A stretch of DNA of 64,000 nt from assembly GCA_963920575.1 (NCBI GenBank), contig OY986968.1, forward strand, positions 26,232,129-26,296,128, in the 5' to 3' direction. The translations under genes were made by a program, and so were the position numbers. This DNA comes from Narthecium ossifragum. Lineage: Eukaryota > Streptophyta > Magnoliopsida > Dioscoreales > Nartheciaceae. Within the stretch, counting starts at the first letter, position 1, and the number at the start of each line of letters is the position of its first letter. Positions 1 to 13,104 of the stretch are shown in pieces. The notes beneath the pieces were generated by a model that saw only the letters and a list, made by a program, of their open reading frames with translations, was not told the origin of the DNA and did no database searches.

Positions 1-3000
1 GCTTCTTTGTTTTGGTGACCGGGAATTCTACAAAGATTGGTGGAATGCCAAGACAGTTGATGAGGTGAATAAGATGCAAATCAATATAAATTCTTCCCTG
101 ACTTTATGTCAAAAGTACTTATTTTCTTTGCACAATCTTGGAAGAGTTTACTTCAAGAAAATTGCCATTTCTGAATATGCATTTCGTCTCTTGCATGTAT
201 TGCTTCACTGGATGGCATCAGTATTGGAGAATGTGGAATATGGTAATGCCTCTTTAACCTAGTTTCTTTGGGCTCCTAGTCATCAGGACTTCTTGCATCA
301 TCTTGACTCTTGACAGTTGTCTTTTTCTGTAGATATGCTCTTGTTCATATGTCAGCACCATCGATTCACTAATTATAGCTAATTTATTTTACTACCATTT
401 AAGAAATGATTTGATTAAGCTCAATAAGCAAAATCTGTAGGCCAAAATTTACTTTCATGATTCCAGGTGAAACTATGCTATCTCCTGAGAGTCTGCTTTT
501 CGATCCTTAATCATCTTGAGTGTCCAAATGTCTAAGGGCATGTAAGTAGGCAAATACTAACTAACCCGTGTGCCTTGATCACATGTTTGTTCCTTTCTGT
601 GATCACTAGGTGTGGCAACACTGTCTAAGCAGTAGCTTGAGTTGATTAGCCTTTAAACATCTGAAGTCTCAGCTTCGTGTCTATTTCTATTGAGAGCTGA
701 TTAGCCAAGACTTCTCTTCCTATCAATATACCACAAGCCAATATATCTGGAATTTCTTTCCGTCTATTATATTGTATTATATTTAAACCCTGATGGCCCT
801 GAAAGCCTAACTGAAGGTGGCTTAGTTCACAATTCAGTTCCATTGCCAGAAAAGTGAAAACTTTGGACATGAATTTCGTCCGATTGTATCTTACATTGCA
901 TCGGATCATCACAATAACTATCTTGTATTGTGGCTGTTTTGTAGCTTTCAAGATTAGATCATTCATGATATTGTTGTATTGTTAGCTCGTATTATAGAAC
1001 TAGATTAGTGCACAGTAGCAATATTGTTGGTTATTGATGATAACCTTACTTCTTGCAGCCTGTTCATAATTGGATGGTTCGTCATATTTATTTTCCCTGT
1101 TTAAGAAATGGTATACCAAAGGTAACGGACTTTTATGACTCTCTCGCTCCCCCTCCCTCCCTCTCCCTTTTCTCCGTCTCTCTCTCCCTCCCGATATATG
1201 TTATATTTTTGTCTTGATTTCTGAGCTATGGTTAAGTTTGCATGTTTTTTACTTCAGGGAGTTGCCGTACTGATGTCCTTTTTATTGTCAGCCATATTCC
1301 ATGAGGTATATCACTGTCACCTTTCTTTTAGTTTCGTACAGTATGTAATATTTGACTTCTGCATCCATATCTTGTAGACATCTTTTTTGCTGTAGGGGGT
1401 TGGGGGTGTAGGCCACTTCCTACTATGAACTAGTTTCTTACTGTGGTCAACTAGGACCTTTTCGAGTCACTAAAGTAAAACTCCTGTAAGCAAGAATGTG
1501 CAGTGGGTCTGCCTAATCGAATAGTGACACGTTCGCCCTCCCTAATACCCAGGGATTACTGCCCCAGGCACAATTTGCTTGCTGCCCTGCACGTATTTTG
1601 CTGGTAATTCGTCAGCACCATATCAACACATGAGCTTGAAGGACTTCGTGCCATCAACATGGGGTCTGTGCTCAGTATTGCTGGGGTACTTGATGACGAC
1701 ACATGTTATGGTATTAGGCTGGCCAGAGACAAGCATGAAACATGTCACCAGCAAAAGTAATCCTTATACCCAATGTGTTCAAAAATCCAACAAAGAAAGA
1801 AACAGATATGTGCACATTAAAACATACACATAGATATGCACGTCTTAGGGGCAAGGGCAGCATTGGTAAGCATTGGTAGCCAGGAATATCCCTGCTATTC
1901 TTTTCACTTTAGTTTTTGATTGTTGAACAAGTTCACTGTTGCTGCTTCATGTTTTTTATCTTGTCTAGTTGGGTATGGAGTCATTTTGTAACATTGGTTT
2001 TAGCTGTCGCAATCTGCTTCATATGCAGAATATGGGAACTCAAAATTAGGTGCTTAATTGGGGTATTGTTTTGTTAGGATAGGTTAAGCTACCTTCATTG
2101 TACATGTGTATTATTGTTTACTTGCTTTTATAGTCATATAACTTCTCCATTTGAAGGTTCTAAATCTGTGTTTCTCTAACTGTTTTCCGAGTGCAGTTAT
2201 GTATTGGTGTTCCATGCCATATATTCACATTTTGGGCTTTCATAGGAATGATGTTTCAGGTATATACTGTACTACGTGGTTTAAAGTTTTACTTTGTAAT
2301 ACTACATTTGGTAAGAGTGAATTCTGATTGCTAGAATTGTCCTTCCAAGTAATATTACTGCATAGTTGTTGCAATTATTTTGCGATGGTTTTCTGAAGAC
2401 ACTAGTTTCAAAAGTTTTAATCACGTAAATGATATTTGAATAGGAATTTGTTTGTCAGGATCTTTTAGTGAATGGGAAACATGTAAGCTAAAATCTTGTG
2501 ATTAGGGTCGTGACTATCAGGTCTCTTTGCCTCGTTCAATAAAAAAAAGTTTTGCAGCTCATAGGAATCTTTTGCTTGATTTGCTGCATATCATGACAAA
2601 ACATGACAGCTATAAAAAGCTTCTGCCTTATCCACATGACAAAGGTTGAATATTAGTCGATGCAAACATTCGGCTTACAATGGGGCGGGTTGGGGCATTT
2701 TCTCGCAGACATTTTCTTCCTATTGAATAGCTATGATGTATATGAAAACTACCCAGCAATTATTAATTTGCTCACCTTTGGCATCTTTTCACCATTCTGT
2801 AACCAGATCCCCCTGGTCATCTTGACAAATTACCTACAGAATAAATTCAAAAATTCCATGGTACGTACTTTCTTTGCTATTCGGCCATCTTGATTATGTC
2901 ACTGTTTTTTCTTTTACTTTAATCTTCTCCTCTTGTAGCTATTCGTTGCTTTTTTTTTTCTCTTTTTCACCAAAAGTTTCTATGATTGTCCCAAATCGGC

Positions 3001-3108
3001 CAGGTGGGGAATATGATATTCTGGTTCTTCTTCAGCATTCTTGGACAACCCATGTTTGTCCTCCTGTACTACCATGACGTGATGAATAGAAAAGTGAGAA
3101 CAGAGTAA
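1..3108 (+). CDS. DGAT1: Diacylglycerol O-acyltransferase 1, C-terminal exons (partial)
   Basis: Membrane-bound O-acyltransferase of the ER that makes triacylglycerol from diacylglycerol and acyl-CoA. The gene enters from the left edge, so only the 3' end is present. Exons read from the sequence are 1-64, 222-242, 1059-1121, 1258-1305, 2197-2259, 2807-2860 and 3004-3108, all bounded by GT-AG and in phase, with TAA at 3106-3108. Visible family signatures are FGDREFYKDWWNAKTVDE, the 7-residue micro-exon YWRMWNM, HNWMVRHIYFPCLRNGIPK, SAIFHE with the likely catalytic His of the MBOAT fold, and ILTNYLQNKFKNSM, followed by hydrophobic membrane segments and YYHDVMNRK near the end. The C-terminus is short (VRTE after NRK). 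No broken exon is seen. Start and N-terminal half lie outside the window. Confidence 0.95.
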
Positions 3109-4213
3109 ATCTAAGACCATTGAAGTTGATATCCATGCAAGAGAGCCCAAGTACTAAGTCGAGAGGTGCCTGGGAGCACCATTCTGCATGATGAGGCTCG
3201 CATCGGTCCTGTGTGATATCAATTTGCCATATTGTATACAAGAGCATTGTGAAAGCCAAGCGGAGTTTTCTTGGTGAAAAACGAGTATATCTGGAATTGA
3301 TGTCAAGCAAAATGGAGCTCTCCTTATGACTGACTAACCGCTAAGAAATGATAAAACAGAGCTGACACCCTCATCTGTGACGGATTTCCAGTACCATATG
3401 AACAGATCTGTGGCTTTTCTAGCCACCCTTGTGTATACCATGTACTGTAAGCACTCACTGGACTGCATTTTGTGTACAGAATCTCAAAGAGATTTACTTT
3501 TACTTTCCTTGCAATTGTACAATGAATTCCTAATGCTTTGCTTTTGGATGGGGGCATTCATGACCTTAAAACACGCGTGCAGTTTAAGTTTACGCATTTT
3601 AGTAGTGCAACTGTATTGGTCAATGATCCACTCCAGGGATGAGACGACTTAATTAATTATAACTGCATGCTTGCTCCATATCAATCTCATGGCGTCACAT
3701 TGGCACCTGTAACATGAGAAATGTACCATTTTTTGTTCTTGTTTGCAAATCCTAACATCTCTTGAATTTTGTGAATGCGTTGTGGAGATAATAACAGAAT
3801 TCTACATGCAATGCAATTACTTGGTGCCAGAGAATGATTTTCTTGGGCTGGACTGGAAATCTAGAGAGCAGAGAGATCTGTGTATACGAGCTGAGAGTTA
3901 AGACCCATCATCTTAGTTGGGTCGTCTGTGTCGGTTAGTCACAAAACAGAGCAAAGTCCAGCCGACATCCTTGGCTCAATTTCAGCAGTCATTAAATCTA
4001 GAAGAGGTTAAATCATCAGGTGATCAATCAAGCACCATTGTGCCAGACCCTTCTCAAACATGCAACCAGATTGGGGGAAGAAAAAGCAAAGCATTCAAGA
4101 TCATAAATATATCTACATCCGCATTCATGGATCTCATGAAAAATTCTTACATGTTCCGAAGGATCACATTCTTGGATGATGGCATCATACGAATAGCACA
4201 ATAGGGGGAGGGA
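3109..4213. other. DGAT1 3' flank and spacer to the DUF3511 gene
   Basis: Contains the DGAT1 3' untranslated region, probably for several hundred bases, and then AT-rich spacer up to the convergent DUF3511 stop codon. No coding segment with recognisable family residues was found on either strand. Confidence 0.5.
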
Positions 4214-4579
4214 TCACCTCCAACCATAGGCCACCTGGGTGCACCTATCCTTGAGCCACCTGAAGCTCTTCCTAAGGGATCCCTTCATCTTGCCCTCCAT
4301 AGCATAGGCCTTGTACCCTGCCACCCTCTTCTTTCTCTGCATCTCAGGGTCACTCAAGCTCCAACCACTCTTAGAGGAGGAGGAGGAGGAGGATGAGGAT
4401 GAAGAGGAACCAGATGTGGCAGCTTTCCCCTTCTTAAACCTTCCATCATTGTGAGAAGATGCATAAGAAGTACTGTAGCACCTCAGCTCATTCATGCCGG
4501 ATGAAGGGATCCCTGTGCTCCCATAGACCTCCACTTCCATCCTCCCATCTCCACATGACTTCGATCTGAAATCCTCCAT
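4214..4579 (-). CDS. DUF3511 family protein
   Basis: Single-exon gene of 121 residues. It starts MEDFRSKSCGDGRMEVEVYG, which is the usual N-terminus of plant DUF3511 proteins, and ends with the conserved basic block that includes KKRVAGYKAYAMEGKMK, SLRKSFRWLKDRC and a terminal YGWR. A poly-serine run (about 14 Ser, residues 57-71, from GGAGGA-type repeats on the plus strand) links the two parts. Length fits the family. Molecular function is unknown; the lysine- and arginine-rich C-terminus could bind nucleic acid or membranes, but that is inference. It is convergent with DGAT1. The start is the only ATG before the conserved N-terminus. Confidence 0.85.
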   Translation of the reverse strand: MEDFRSKSCGDGRMEVEVYGSTGIPSSGMNELRCYSTSYASSHNDGRFKKGKAATSGSSSSSSSSSSSSKSGWSLSDPEMQRKKRVAGYKAYAMEGKMKGSLRKSFRWLKDRCTQVAYGWR

Positions 4580-4599
4580 GGAGTGTTGAAGGATGTGGT

Positions 4600-6150
4600 T
4601 CTCTCTCTATCTTTGCAGATACCTCTACAGAGGGGAGGGTTTGTCAGAATTGGGGAACAGCCTAGGTGCTGGCACTTCGGCTTTTCCCAACCTTTTCTAT
4701 CCTTTTGTGGGGTTTTCACCGAGCAGGGGTGGTGGTGAAAGCGAGAAGCCAGCCGGGTGTTTCAGTGCCTACTTCCCAGTCAGATGGCCGGAAGTGGGCA
4801 GTTACATGGCAGTAAATGCTAATAAGATTCAGTGCCAATTATACCATCATCATAATTTGGTCATTGTAAGATCTATATGGGTTAATTTACGTGGCCACAC
4901 TATTCACGTGATGGTGATAACTTGCAGACTATTCTACATGAAGCCATTGAGAAGGAGTCATAAGTAAGAACCTGATGGCTGATTCCATGACATTGCTTTG
5001 TGTTTTCTCCATCTAGATTCTTCAGCATCTGACCAAATATTTCTTCACCTGCCCTCTCTTATGCCCTCTCTTATAGGTAACCTTTTCCTGAAAGGAAATA
5101 AATGTATTTTTCACTCATTTTGTGTACCATTTGCTGGGATTTTTTTAAAAATATTCGTTTAGTTATAATTTTTTAATTAGCTGAGCTTATTCTTACTCAA
5201 GTTTAGAGGTGCAGATGCACTACAGACGACCACGATGAGAATAGATGAAAACTTATGGCGAACTATTGATGATTAATTAGGATTTCAGAAGCTGAGTCAT
5301 TCGAGCTATTATTGTGTGCTTTTTGATGTTTTTTAACTTGGGATTTAACTCAAACACTATAGAAAGGTTCATGGTTGCCATTTAATTATAGCATCCATAC
5401 TATCTCTTAGTTGTAGTAGGTACTTCCAATAATGCCAATAGTGGATGATATAAGTACTGTTTGTGGTGTGGGGACTGACTGCGCTTCTTATGGAAGCCCC
5501 ATGATCTTTTCATCAAGGGAAAGGATTTGCTTCATCTCTAAGATTAGTTGAGAGATTTTACAATCCACACGTTGTGCCACGCTAATAGATTGACTAATTA
5601 GATCGAATCGGTGAGGGTTAAATATTCTTAAGTCAAGATTACTTACTCCACTGTTATAAAAATACAACATGACAGACACAAGGCAAAGTGTACTTATTGG
5701 CAATCAAAGGTATCCTGCATCCAAATTCGAAATTTACCATGATCAAATGTCCAAGAAAATCCACCAAATTAAGTATAAAGACATGAATGGGGTAGGGTCG
5801 GGTCAATTTTGACTTGGTTCATGATCTTAGTCAATAACTTGAAATTATATTGCTACAAAAACTAATCTAAATAATAATTACATGAGAAAAATCATGCATT
5901 CAAGTCCTCAACATATCTATAATTCGTATAAATACTTAAAACATATAACCGAGGACGAAATTGTAAAAAGAAAAAATAAGCCACATATAATGGATTAACC
6001 AGTACGAAGTTTACCATATCCTAGAGAGAGAAGGCTTCGTTTCTAATCCAACTTCATGTTACCCTTATCTCAAATCCTATATCCACCACAGGGGTATTTA
6101 GGGAATAACCCAGGCACTAAGTTCTAGAGAGAGGGAGTTTGGCCATGTAG
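4600..6150. other. Intergenic region, divergent promoter space
   Basis: Lies between the DUF3511 start (minus) and the casein kinase leader (plus). It is AT-rich and without recognisable coding content. A GA microsatellite (about 6149-6177) and CT-rich tracts precede the casein kinase leader, as in many plant 5' untranslated regions. I see no confident TATA box. Confidence 0.45.
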
Positions 6151-6311
6151 AGAGAGAGAGAGAGGGAGAGAGAGGGATCATTATATCCTCCTCCTCTATC
6201 AGCTTCGGTCGCGTCCTTTTCTCTTCTTCAACTAACTCCTCCTAACCAAACCCTAGAAAAAAGTCCCTTCTCCTCTAGGTTTGTAGAAAACCTAGCTCTC
6301 CAATCTCTTTC

Positions 6312-6518
6312 TTGGGGCATCCCTCGATTTCCATTTTGTTGTTGGATTCATCTCGAGCTATTCGTTTCCTGTCTTCGATCGGCAGCAATGGGATTCGATT
6401 TGAGGACGAGGAGGGAGCCGTGAGGGCTCGTGGGGATCGGAGGGTGGGTTGTTCTGTTTTAGTTTATTCGGGTGTTCTTGGGTTCGGGCTTGGATTCGAT
6501 CATGGCGATGGAACCTAG
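6312..6518 (+). promoter_or_regulatory. Upstream ORF overlapping the casein kinase start codon
   Basis: A 68-codon ORF begins at ATG 6312 in the presumed leader and ends at TAG 6516-6518, past the main ATG at 6502 and in a different frame. If this stretch is in the mature mRNA, scanning ribosomes that use this ATG would miss the kinase start. It could be removed by an alternative leader intron or transcription start. Its peptide resembles nothing I recognise. Confidence 0.35.
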
Positions 6519-9500
6519 GGTGGGGAGTAGGTTTCGGCTTGGCCGCAAGATTGGGAGTGGATCCTTTGGGGAGATCTATTTAGGTTCGTTCTCATCTTAC
6601 TCCGTCCCAGTTCTGGCCATTTTTATTGTGTGATTCGTCAATTTGATGCCTTTTTGGGTTCTTGATCTCGTTTTCTTTGTTTGTTTTAGGTACTAATATC
6701 CAGACGAACGAGGAAGTCGCCATTAAGCTTGTAAGTAGATTGACTAGGATTTCGAAGTCATCTCTTTGTTTCTTGCTTTGGATATTAAGTTGTTCTGCTG
6801 GTGTTCTTCTCATCAGTGGCTTAAAAAGTTTGAATCTTTTTTAATGCTTCTATTGATCTTGTCGTTAAATTTCGTTATTGCTGGAATTTTACGGTATATA
6901 AAAATCACTAAAGTTTTGGCGAAGATATTGGACTAAGATCAAATTGATCAATCAAAGTGGATGTTTTCCCCAGGTATTTACTCTTTCCCAGTCTTCTCTC
7001 TAATGTGAAGTACAGGACTCGACGGTAGGCTTTCTTGGTTAATGCTGGAGTCATAGAGAACCCAAGTTAGAAACTTTATTTGTGCCTTTGTTGCCCGACA
7101 ATGAGTTTATGTACGTGACCAGCATGTGGCATACATTCATGGGCAAAAGCGCTTAGACAAAAAAGGCTTCTGTGTCGGTTCTACTCTTTTATCTTTTGTC
7201 AAGTCTTATGTATTCCATCGCTTTCCTTTGATGACTTCCTCCCATGAACTACTATTACATCCGTTGGTTGAATCCTTCCAAAGCAACTTCACCACAAGAA
7301 AGTTTGCAAGTAATGTGACTAATGCTTTGCTCAAATACATTGCTAGTTGAAGTGGATTCAATTTTGCTGGCTTCTTGCTTTTTTATATCACACAAGAATT
7401 ATTGGTTTAACATTTCAAGGAGATCTAAGGGATTGAGAGCAAAGATCTGATCTTGGCCTCCTCCATTGTAGAATGTGTTGTCAATATTCATCCACATGAA
7501 ATCCCGGTTTTGCTTTTTCTCATGCTCTTGCTACGTTCTGGGACAAGAATGAACTCATTTTCCCTGTTTGTGACTTGCTCTTTATGTTGGAGAACAAGAA
7601 TGAGGTCCCATTACGGAGGACTTTAAGTTGATAGATTTTAGACCCTTTTTTGTTAGAAGTTGAACTGTGCTGGAGGTAATCTTGTTTAAATGATTTAGTT
7701 TGTACGAAGTAATTCCTTTGTGAATCCATTATTCATTTTGTAGACAGTGATGTAAACTTCATCTTTCTTGTTATTGGGCCAAACCTGTGTTAATTAGGCA
7801 TTGGTATATGTTGGCAATGCGCTGGCATGTTATAAAGTTGGATCTTAGTAGTTGTTATGGATTTCTTCCTATATGAATAATGTGTCCTGTTGATGTTTTA
7901 ATGACACTATCTCATGCTTACCGTTGTTTATCTTCATTATCCTCCTAAGAATAGAAGTTTGCTCACAAGCATCTGAAATATCGACTGTATTATATCATTG
8001 TCCGGTTTGACGTTTTTTTTTTAATATCAGGAAAATGTCAAGACAAAGCATCCCCAACTGCTGTATGAATCAAAGCTATACAGAATCCTACAAGGAGGAA
8101 GTATTGACATTTTTCCTTATTACTTGTTTCATTTTGTTGTCAAAAGTTAGTATAAGACCTTTGAGTCATCTTACTTATTTTTTTCTTAAACTTGACATTG
8201 TCTCAGCTGGTATTCCAAATGTGAGATGGTTCGGTGTTGAAGGAGACTATAATGTTCTGGTGATGGACTTACTGGGACCAAGTCTTGAAGATCTTTTTAA
8301 TTTCTGCAGTAGAAAGCTGTCTCTTAAAACTGTTCTTATGCTTGCGGATCAGATGGTAAGATTTTACATGTCTTTTATGCTTGTTAGAAAGTATATAGTT
8401 GTCAGGGAGTGACTATTAAAATTCCCATGTCTATTTTTTATTCCATTTCCTATCAGATCAACCGAGTAGAATTTGTTCATTCCAAGAATTTTCTGCATCG
8501 AGATATCAAACCAGATAATTTTCTTATGGGTTTGGGGAGGCGAGCGAATCAGGTTTGCTGCTAAGTTTATCTCATTAAATCATTTTAATTCCCGTTAAGA
8601 ATTGTTTTTTGTTGAATATTTGGCTTTTATATAGGTGTATTGCATTGACTTCGGTCTCGCCAAGAAATATAGGGATTCTTCTACGCACCAGCATATTCCA
8701 TATAGGTAAATGGTTTGGATGCAGATTTCATCTTTGTGCTACTATTTGGAATAGATATCAAAGCCATGTATCAAGCTGAAATAGAATCTCCTGAAGGCAA
8801 TTGATTTGGATTTTGTTTCTGTAACATGCTTTTATATCAGAGGGCAACTTGTCTTATTTAAAATTAAACCCACTTGTACAGTGGTTAACTACACATTTAT
8901 GATTGTTGATTTTGGTGGGGAGATGATTTGCAAGTTAATATAAGTCAAATGCAACAATGGGATAAACTTTCTTCAAGTACAAAGTGACTAATATTTTCAT
9001 AAGTTTTTTCAAGCGGAAAAATATAAGTTGGTCATAAGATGAACAAATATGTTGAGTCAGTAAAGTCCAAACTTTGTAGATTTGGGATTGGTTGTTGATA
9101 TGTTTCAGTTAAACCTATTTCCCATCTGTGACCCTCTTTGAAGTTCAAACTTCATTGCTGCTTTGAAGCTGCTAGTCTATTACAGTTTGTACTGGTTCTC
9201 ACTTAGTGGATATACTATGTCTGAGAGTTTTGTCTTCAAGTCCATTTCCCCCTGTCCTTTGCCTTCAGCAGAGATCTTATTGTTATAAATTTTATGGTTA
9301 TCTTTCAGAGAGAACAAAAACTTGACTGGAACAGCAAGATACGCTAGCATGAATACACATCTTGGCATTGGTATGTCTAGTCTTTTTTTAAAGCCTTTTA
9401 AGAATTGTTTTTCAATAGCTGCCAATGCTAATCATATTGTCACTGGTTGGACCATCATGATTTTTTCTGCATGTACCATTTCTTTCTGTCAACTTACGTT

Positions 9501-11825
9501 TGTTGATTTTCAACACCTTATTCTCATTTGGTTGCTAAGAGCAAAGCAGGAGAGATGATTTGGAATCTCTTGGATATGTTCTTATGTATTTCTTGAGAGG
9601 GAGGTATGTTTTCTTTCTATAAAGCATAATGACTTCTCTTAACTTAAGCCTATTGTTGTTTACATTTTTTTCTCTCTACCAGTCTGCCATGGCAGGGTCT
9701 TAAAGCGGGAACTAAAAAACAGAAGTATGAGAGGATTAGTGAGAAGAAAGTTGCGACATCCATTGAGGTCACCTTTTATGTTCACATTGCATTATAGATT
9801 CCTTCCATCATTTTTGTCATACTATTTGATGAATAGCACTAAAGAACTATATTGCAGGCCTTGTGTCGGGGTTTTCCAACAGAATTTGCATCATATTTTC
9901 ATTTTTGCCGCTCGTTGCGGTTTGAAGATAAGCCAGATTATGCTTATCTTAAGAGAATTTTCCGTGATCTTTTTATCCGTGAAGGTCGTCTCTTCGCATC
10001 CAGTTTTTTTATGACTACCGTAACTGAAAAGTTGCTGCTGCTCTATTACCCTTTAGTTTCTCATGGAGATTGCCTTTGTACATGCAGGTTTTCAGTTTGA
10101 TTATGTCTTTGATTGGACCATTCTGAAATACCAGCAGTCAAATAATTTTAACAATCCTCCACGTGCTCTTGTATGATGTTCTATAATTTTGGAGCCTTAT
10201 GTGTTATAGCAACTACAGGACTTGTTGCTTTTAAAACTTGGCTTATTCTCGAGCTAAGTTTGTCATCTTTTGTTTTTTCAGGGATCTGGATCTGGTGCTG
10301 GTCCTAGCTCTGGGCTGGCTCCTGCTGTTGCCAATGCTGATAGGCATTCAGGTGCTTTGGCTATCTTATTGCATGTTCTCATGTTTTTATTTATTTATTA
10401 TATGGTGACTTTATCGAGGCCTCCTTTTGCTTCTGCTTGTATATTCTTTCTTTGACAGACAAACCATGCTCGAAAATTGTTAAAATGGCGCCACTTTCAG
10501 CACCTCAGAAATACTACTTTTCCCTATCTGGCTATTATGCTATCTGTATTGCTCTGCTTTCTCTCGCCTAATCCACCTACTCCAATATGCCAATTTTATT
10601 TTTATCCACTTTTGAAGGCATTGCTTGGATTTTTCATCTTTCTCTAATTGTTTTAAGAAGATAAGCCATGTGGGCTGCTATGATCAACTGTGTATATCAA
10701 ATTTAAACCACCTGGATCTTTTTACTAGTTCATGTTTTAGGAAGCATATTCATTTCCTTCAGGTGCCGAGGAAGGAAGGATGACTGGTTGGTCGGGAACG
10801 GATCCCTCTCGTAGGCGTGTTTCAGTACCTGCTGTAAATGCAGGCAGTTTGTCTAAACAGAAGAATCCAGTGGGAAATGAATCTGCCGTTACTAAAGAAA
10901 CTATGGTGAGTTAGTGTTGTTTTTCCATCACTCATGTCATATAAATGTGTTTAGTCTTGCTTATATACATTATATGTATATATGATGCATGTGTTCTTTG
11001 GGGATTTATTTGGGATTAGATCATCACTATTCACTAAGTGGTGACTTATGACAAAAGGCAGTTTTTGTCATTGCCCCTCGTACTGTATGAGCAGCCATTT
11101 CTAGCCAATACTGTGTGTTTCTGTCATCAAAGCATATGCACTAAGAAAGTTATCTCAGCTTGCATGACTGGGGCTGTGAAACAAATTGCAGATTTTTTGG
11201 CTGGAAAAGTACGCGTGTTTCCAGAAGAAAAAAAAAATCCACTGGATGTTCTAGCCTTTTTTTATGACCTAGAGTAAAATTCTGCTACCATGAACAATGG
11301 ATGCATATGATATTTGTTTTGTTCGAATAATGTCGGAATAGCAATCTTTAATTTGAGGCGGTAATTACATCTCTCCATTTGTGACATGATTGGACCGCTT
11401 AGGTGACATGACCTAATCCTTTGTTTTTTCACTCATGCAAATTCTGATTGTTAAGGTTAGGCACCAGATGCTATTCTGTTTTTTTGTCCCTCCTGCATTT
11501 TCTGATTGTTAATGCATGCCCGATGTAGTTATCCAGTTCAACTTTTTTGGGGCGGTCAAGCGGATCCTCAAGGCGAGCTGCTGTTTCTAGTAGCCGGCAG
11601 GCAATTGTGAGCACCGATACAGAACTCTCTCGCTCTCGCACCACAGAAGCTAGCCCGGGTACTTTCCGTAGAGTTTCAGGTGCTCAAAGAAGTTCTCCCA
11701 ATGCATCTGCAGAGCCCAACTGCTCTTCTTCTAGTAGGCATCAGTCTAACATAAAGAATTATGAGTCTACTCTTAAAGGATTTGATGGTCTTAACTTTGA
11801 CGACGATGACAAGCCTCAGCACTAG
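6502..11825 (+). CDS. Casein kinase 1-like Ser/Thr protein kinase
   Basis: Complete 14-exon gene, 479 residues. Coding exons: 6502-6583, 6690-6730, 8031-8100, 8207-8355, 8457-8552, 8635-8705, 9309-9370, 9540-9603, 9683-9767, 9858-9984, 10088-10170, 10282-10351, 10763-10905, 11529-11825. All junctions are GT-AG and phases add up to one open frame ending TAG. Kinase domain covers about residues 10-280: P-loop [12 protein letters not shown] (17-28), ATP-binding Lys in EEVAIKLE (Lys40), catalytic loop HRDIKPDN (128-135), metal-binding DFG (151-153) and the CK1-type [12 protein letters not shown]. The last 180 residues are Ser/Arg-rich and low complexity, ending FDDDDKPQH, as in plant CKL proteins. 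ATG 6502 is followed by a second in-frame ATG two codons later. Expected to phosphorylate acidic/primed Ser/Thr; the exact CKL member cannot be told. The 3' end has been copied elsewhere in this window. Confidence 0.95.
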
Positions 11826-13104
11826 AGTTAGCTGAGTTCATGCAGCACTCTTTTTTTTTCCCTCCTTAGTAGTTTGTACAGTTCTTCAATCTGGGAGTAG
11901 GAATACACGTCGAAATGCTCATTATCCTTGGGTATTACTTGAAGAAATTGGTTTAGACAACTGGAAAAATGCCGCTTCAGGAATTAGTCTGCTTTGAAGA
12001 TGAAATGCAATAAGCAAAATTAAGTAGGTGAGGAGTGGGCTGTGGACGGAGTGAAGTGGAGATCTGAGGTTGAAGAGGCCAAAGACATGCCAAGGCTGTG
12101 TTCATATATGTGTTGAGATATCGCAAGTTGCTCCTCATTTGTTTTATATCAAACTGTTCTGTATACTTATTCATTTTTCCCCTTAATTTGCAAGACCACA
12201 ACTTGCTGGTTTCTCCATAAGCATTTGTTGCTGTTTACCACTTGGATATGTGTATCACATGTATCGACCGAGTTCCGTTTTGGTTTCGTACTCTTTCAAA
12301 CTATAAAGTTCAAAAGTTATGAGGTATTGTTCACTTTGGTTCAATATGAATCAAATAGAGCTTGCACTTTTCAGTGTATCGTGTGTAAATGCTTTTCCTT
12401 GTGCCAAGGCTGCTGATATTAGATTGAATTTCATTGTATGAGGCATACCTGCTCTGGCTGTTGAATGTGCTGCTAATTTAAGGCATTTAAAAGAATTAAT
12501 GTAGCCTAGATCATTCTGAGAAAGAAATTTTGTTATGCTTTATTTTTTTTATCATTGCTATTTCCATAAGGTGACTACAGTACATTTCCAGATATTCCTA
12601 ATTTTTGTTTGAACTGATTCTTTTACCTTTGGTTGATGTCCTTTCCAAAACCATAGAACTATCAACTTGACCACTGTAAAACATTGTTTTACTATGTTGC
12701 CGATGTTCTGTTTATTTGGGTAGATGGTCTTCTTCTCTACAGATTCCTCAGGCTTCTCATGCTGCTGTTTCTTGCTCTTTTTATCTTTGAAAGCCACCTT
12801 TGCAATGGCTTACGATTTCTTGTCATGAAAAATTAGAAAGGAGCTTAAAAGATGCATAGGCTCTACATCCAGGAGATTCACATCCATTAAAAAGCTCAAA
12901 ATGTTATTCTTAAACTGAAGGGTTTTCATGCTTCCGTTGCAGAATTTTGGAACAATCCCTTATACCCTTGGGCGCCCATCAAAAGCCAGCCATAAGAAGA
13001 AGAACAAGAGAGACCCCCAATTCCGTTCAACACTATTATGCAGACAATATTGGATGCAGGACATAGATCAATTTTTCACACCTCGCAGGGGTTCCTCAAA
13101 TCTT
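11826..13104. other. Casein kinase 3' flank, source of copied segments
   Basis: 3' untranslated region and downstream DNA of the kinase gene up to the convergent cysteine synthase stop codon. Bases about 11543-12530 (last exon plus flank) recur at 49428-50378. Bases about 12533-12857 recur at 26007-26360. The stretch around 12525-12580 also matches one end of the 590-bp repeat unit found at 41-42 and 50-53 kb. No further gene is seen here. Confidence 0.7.
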
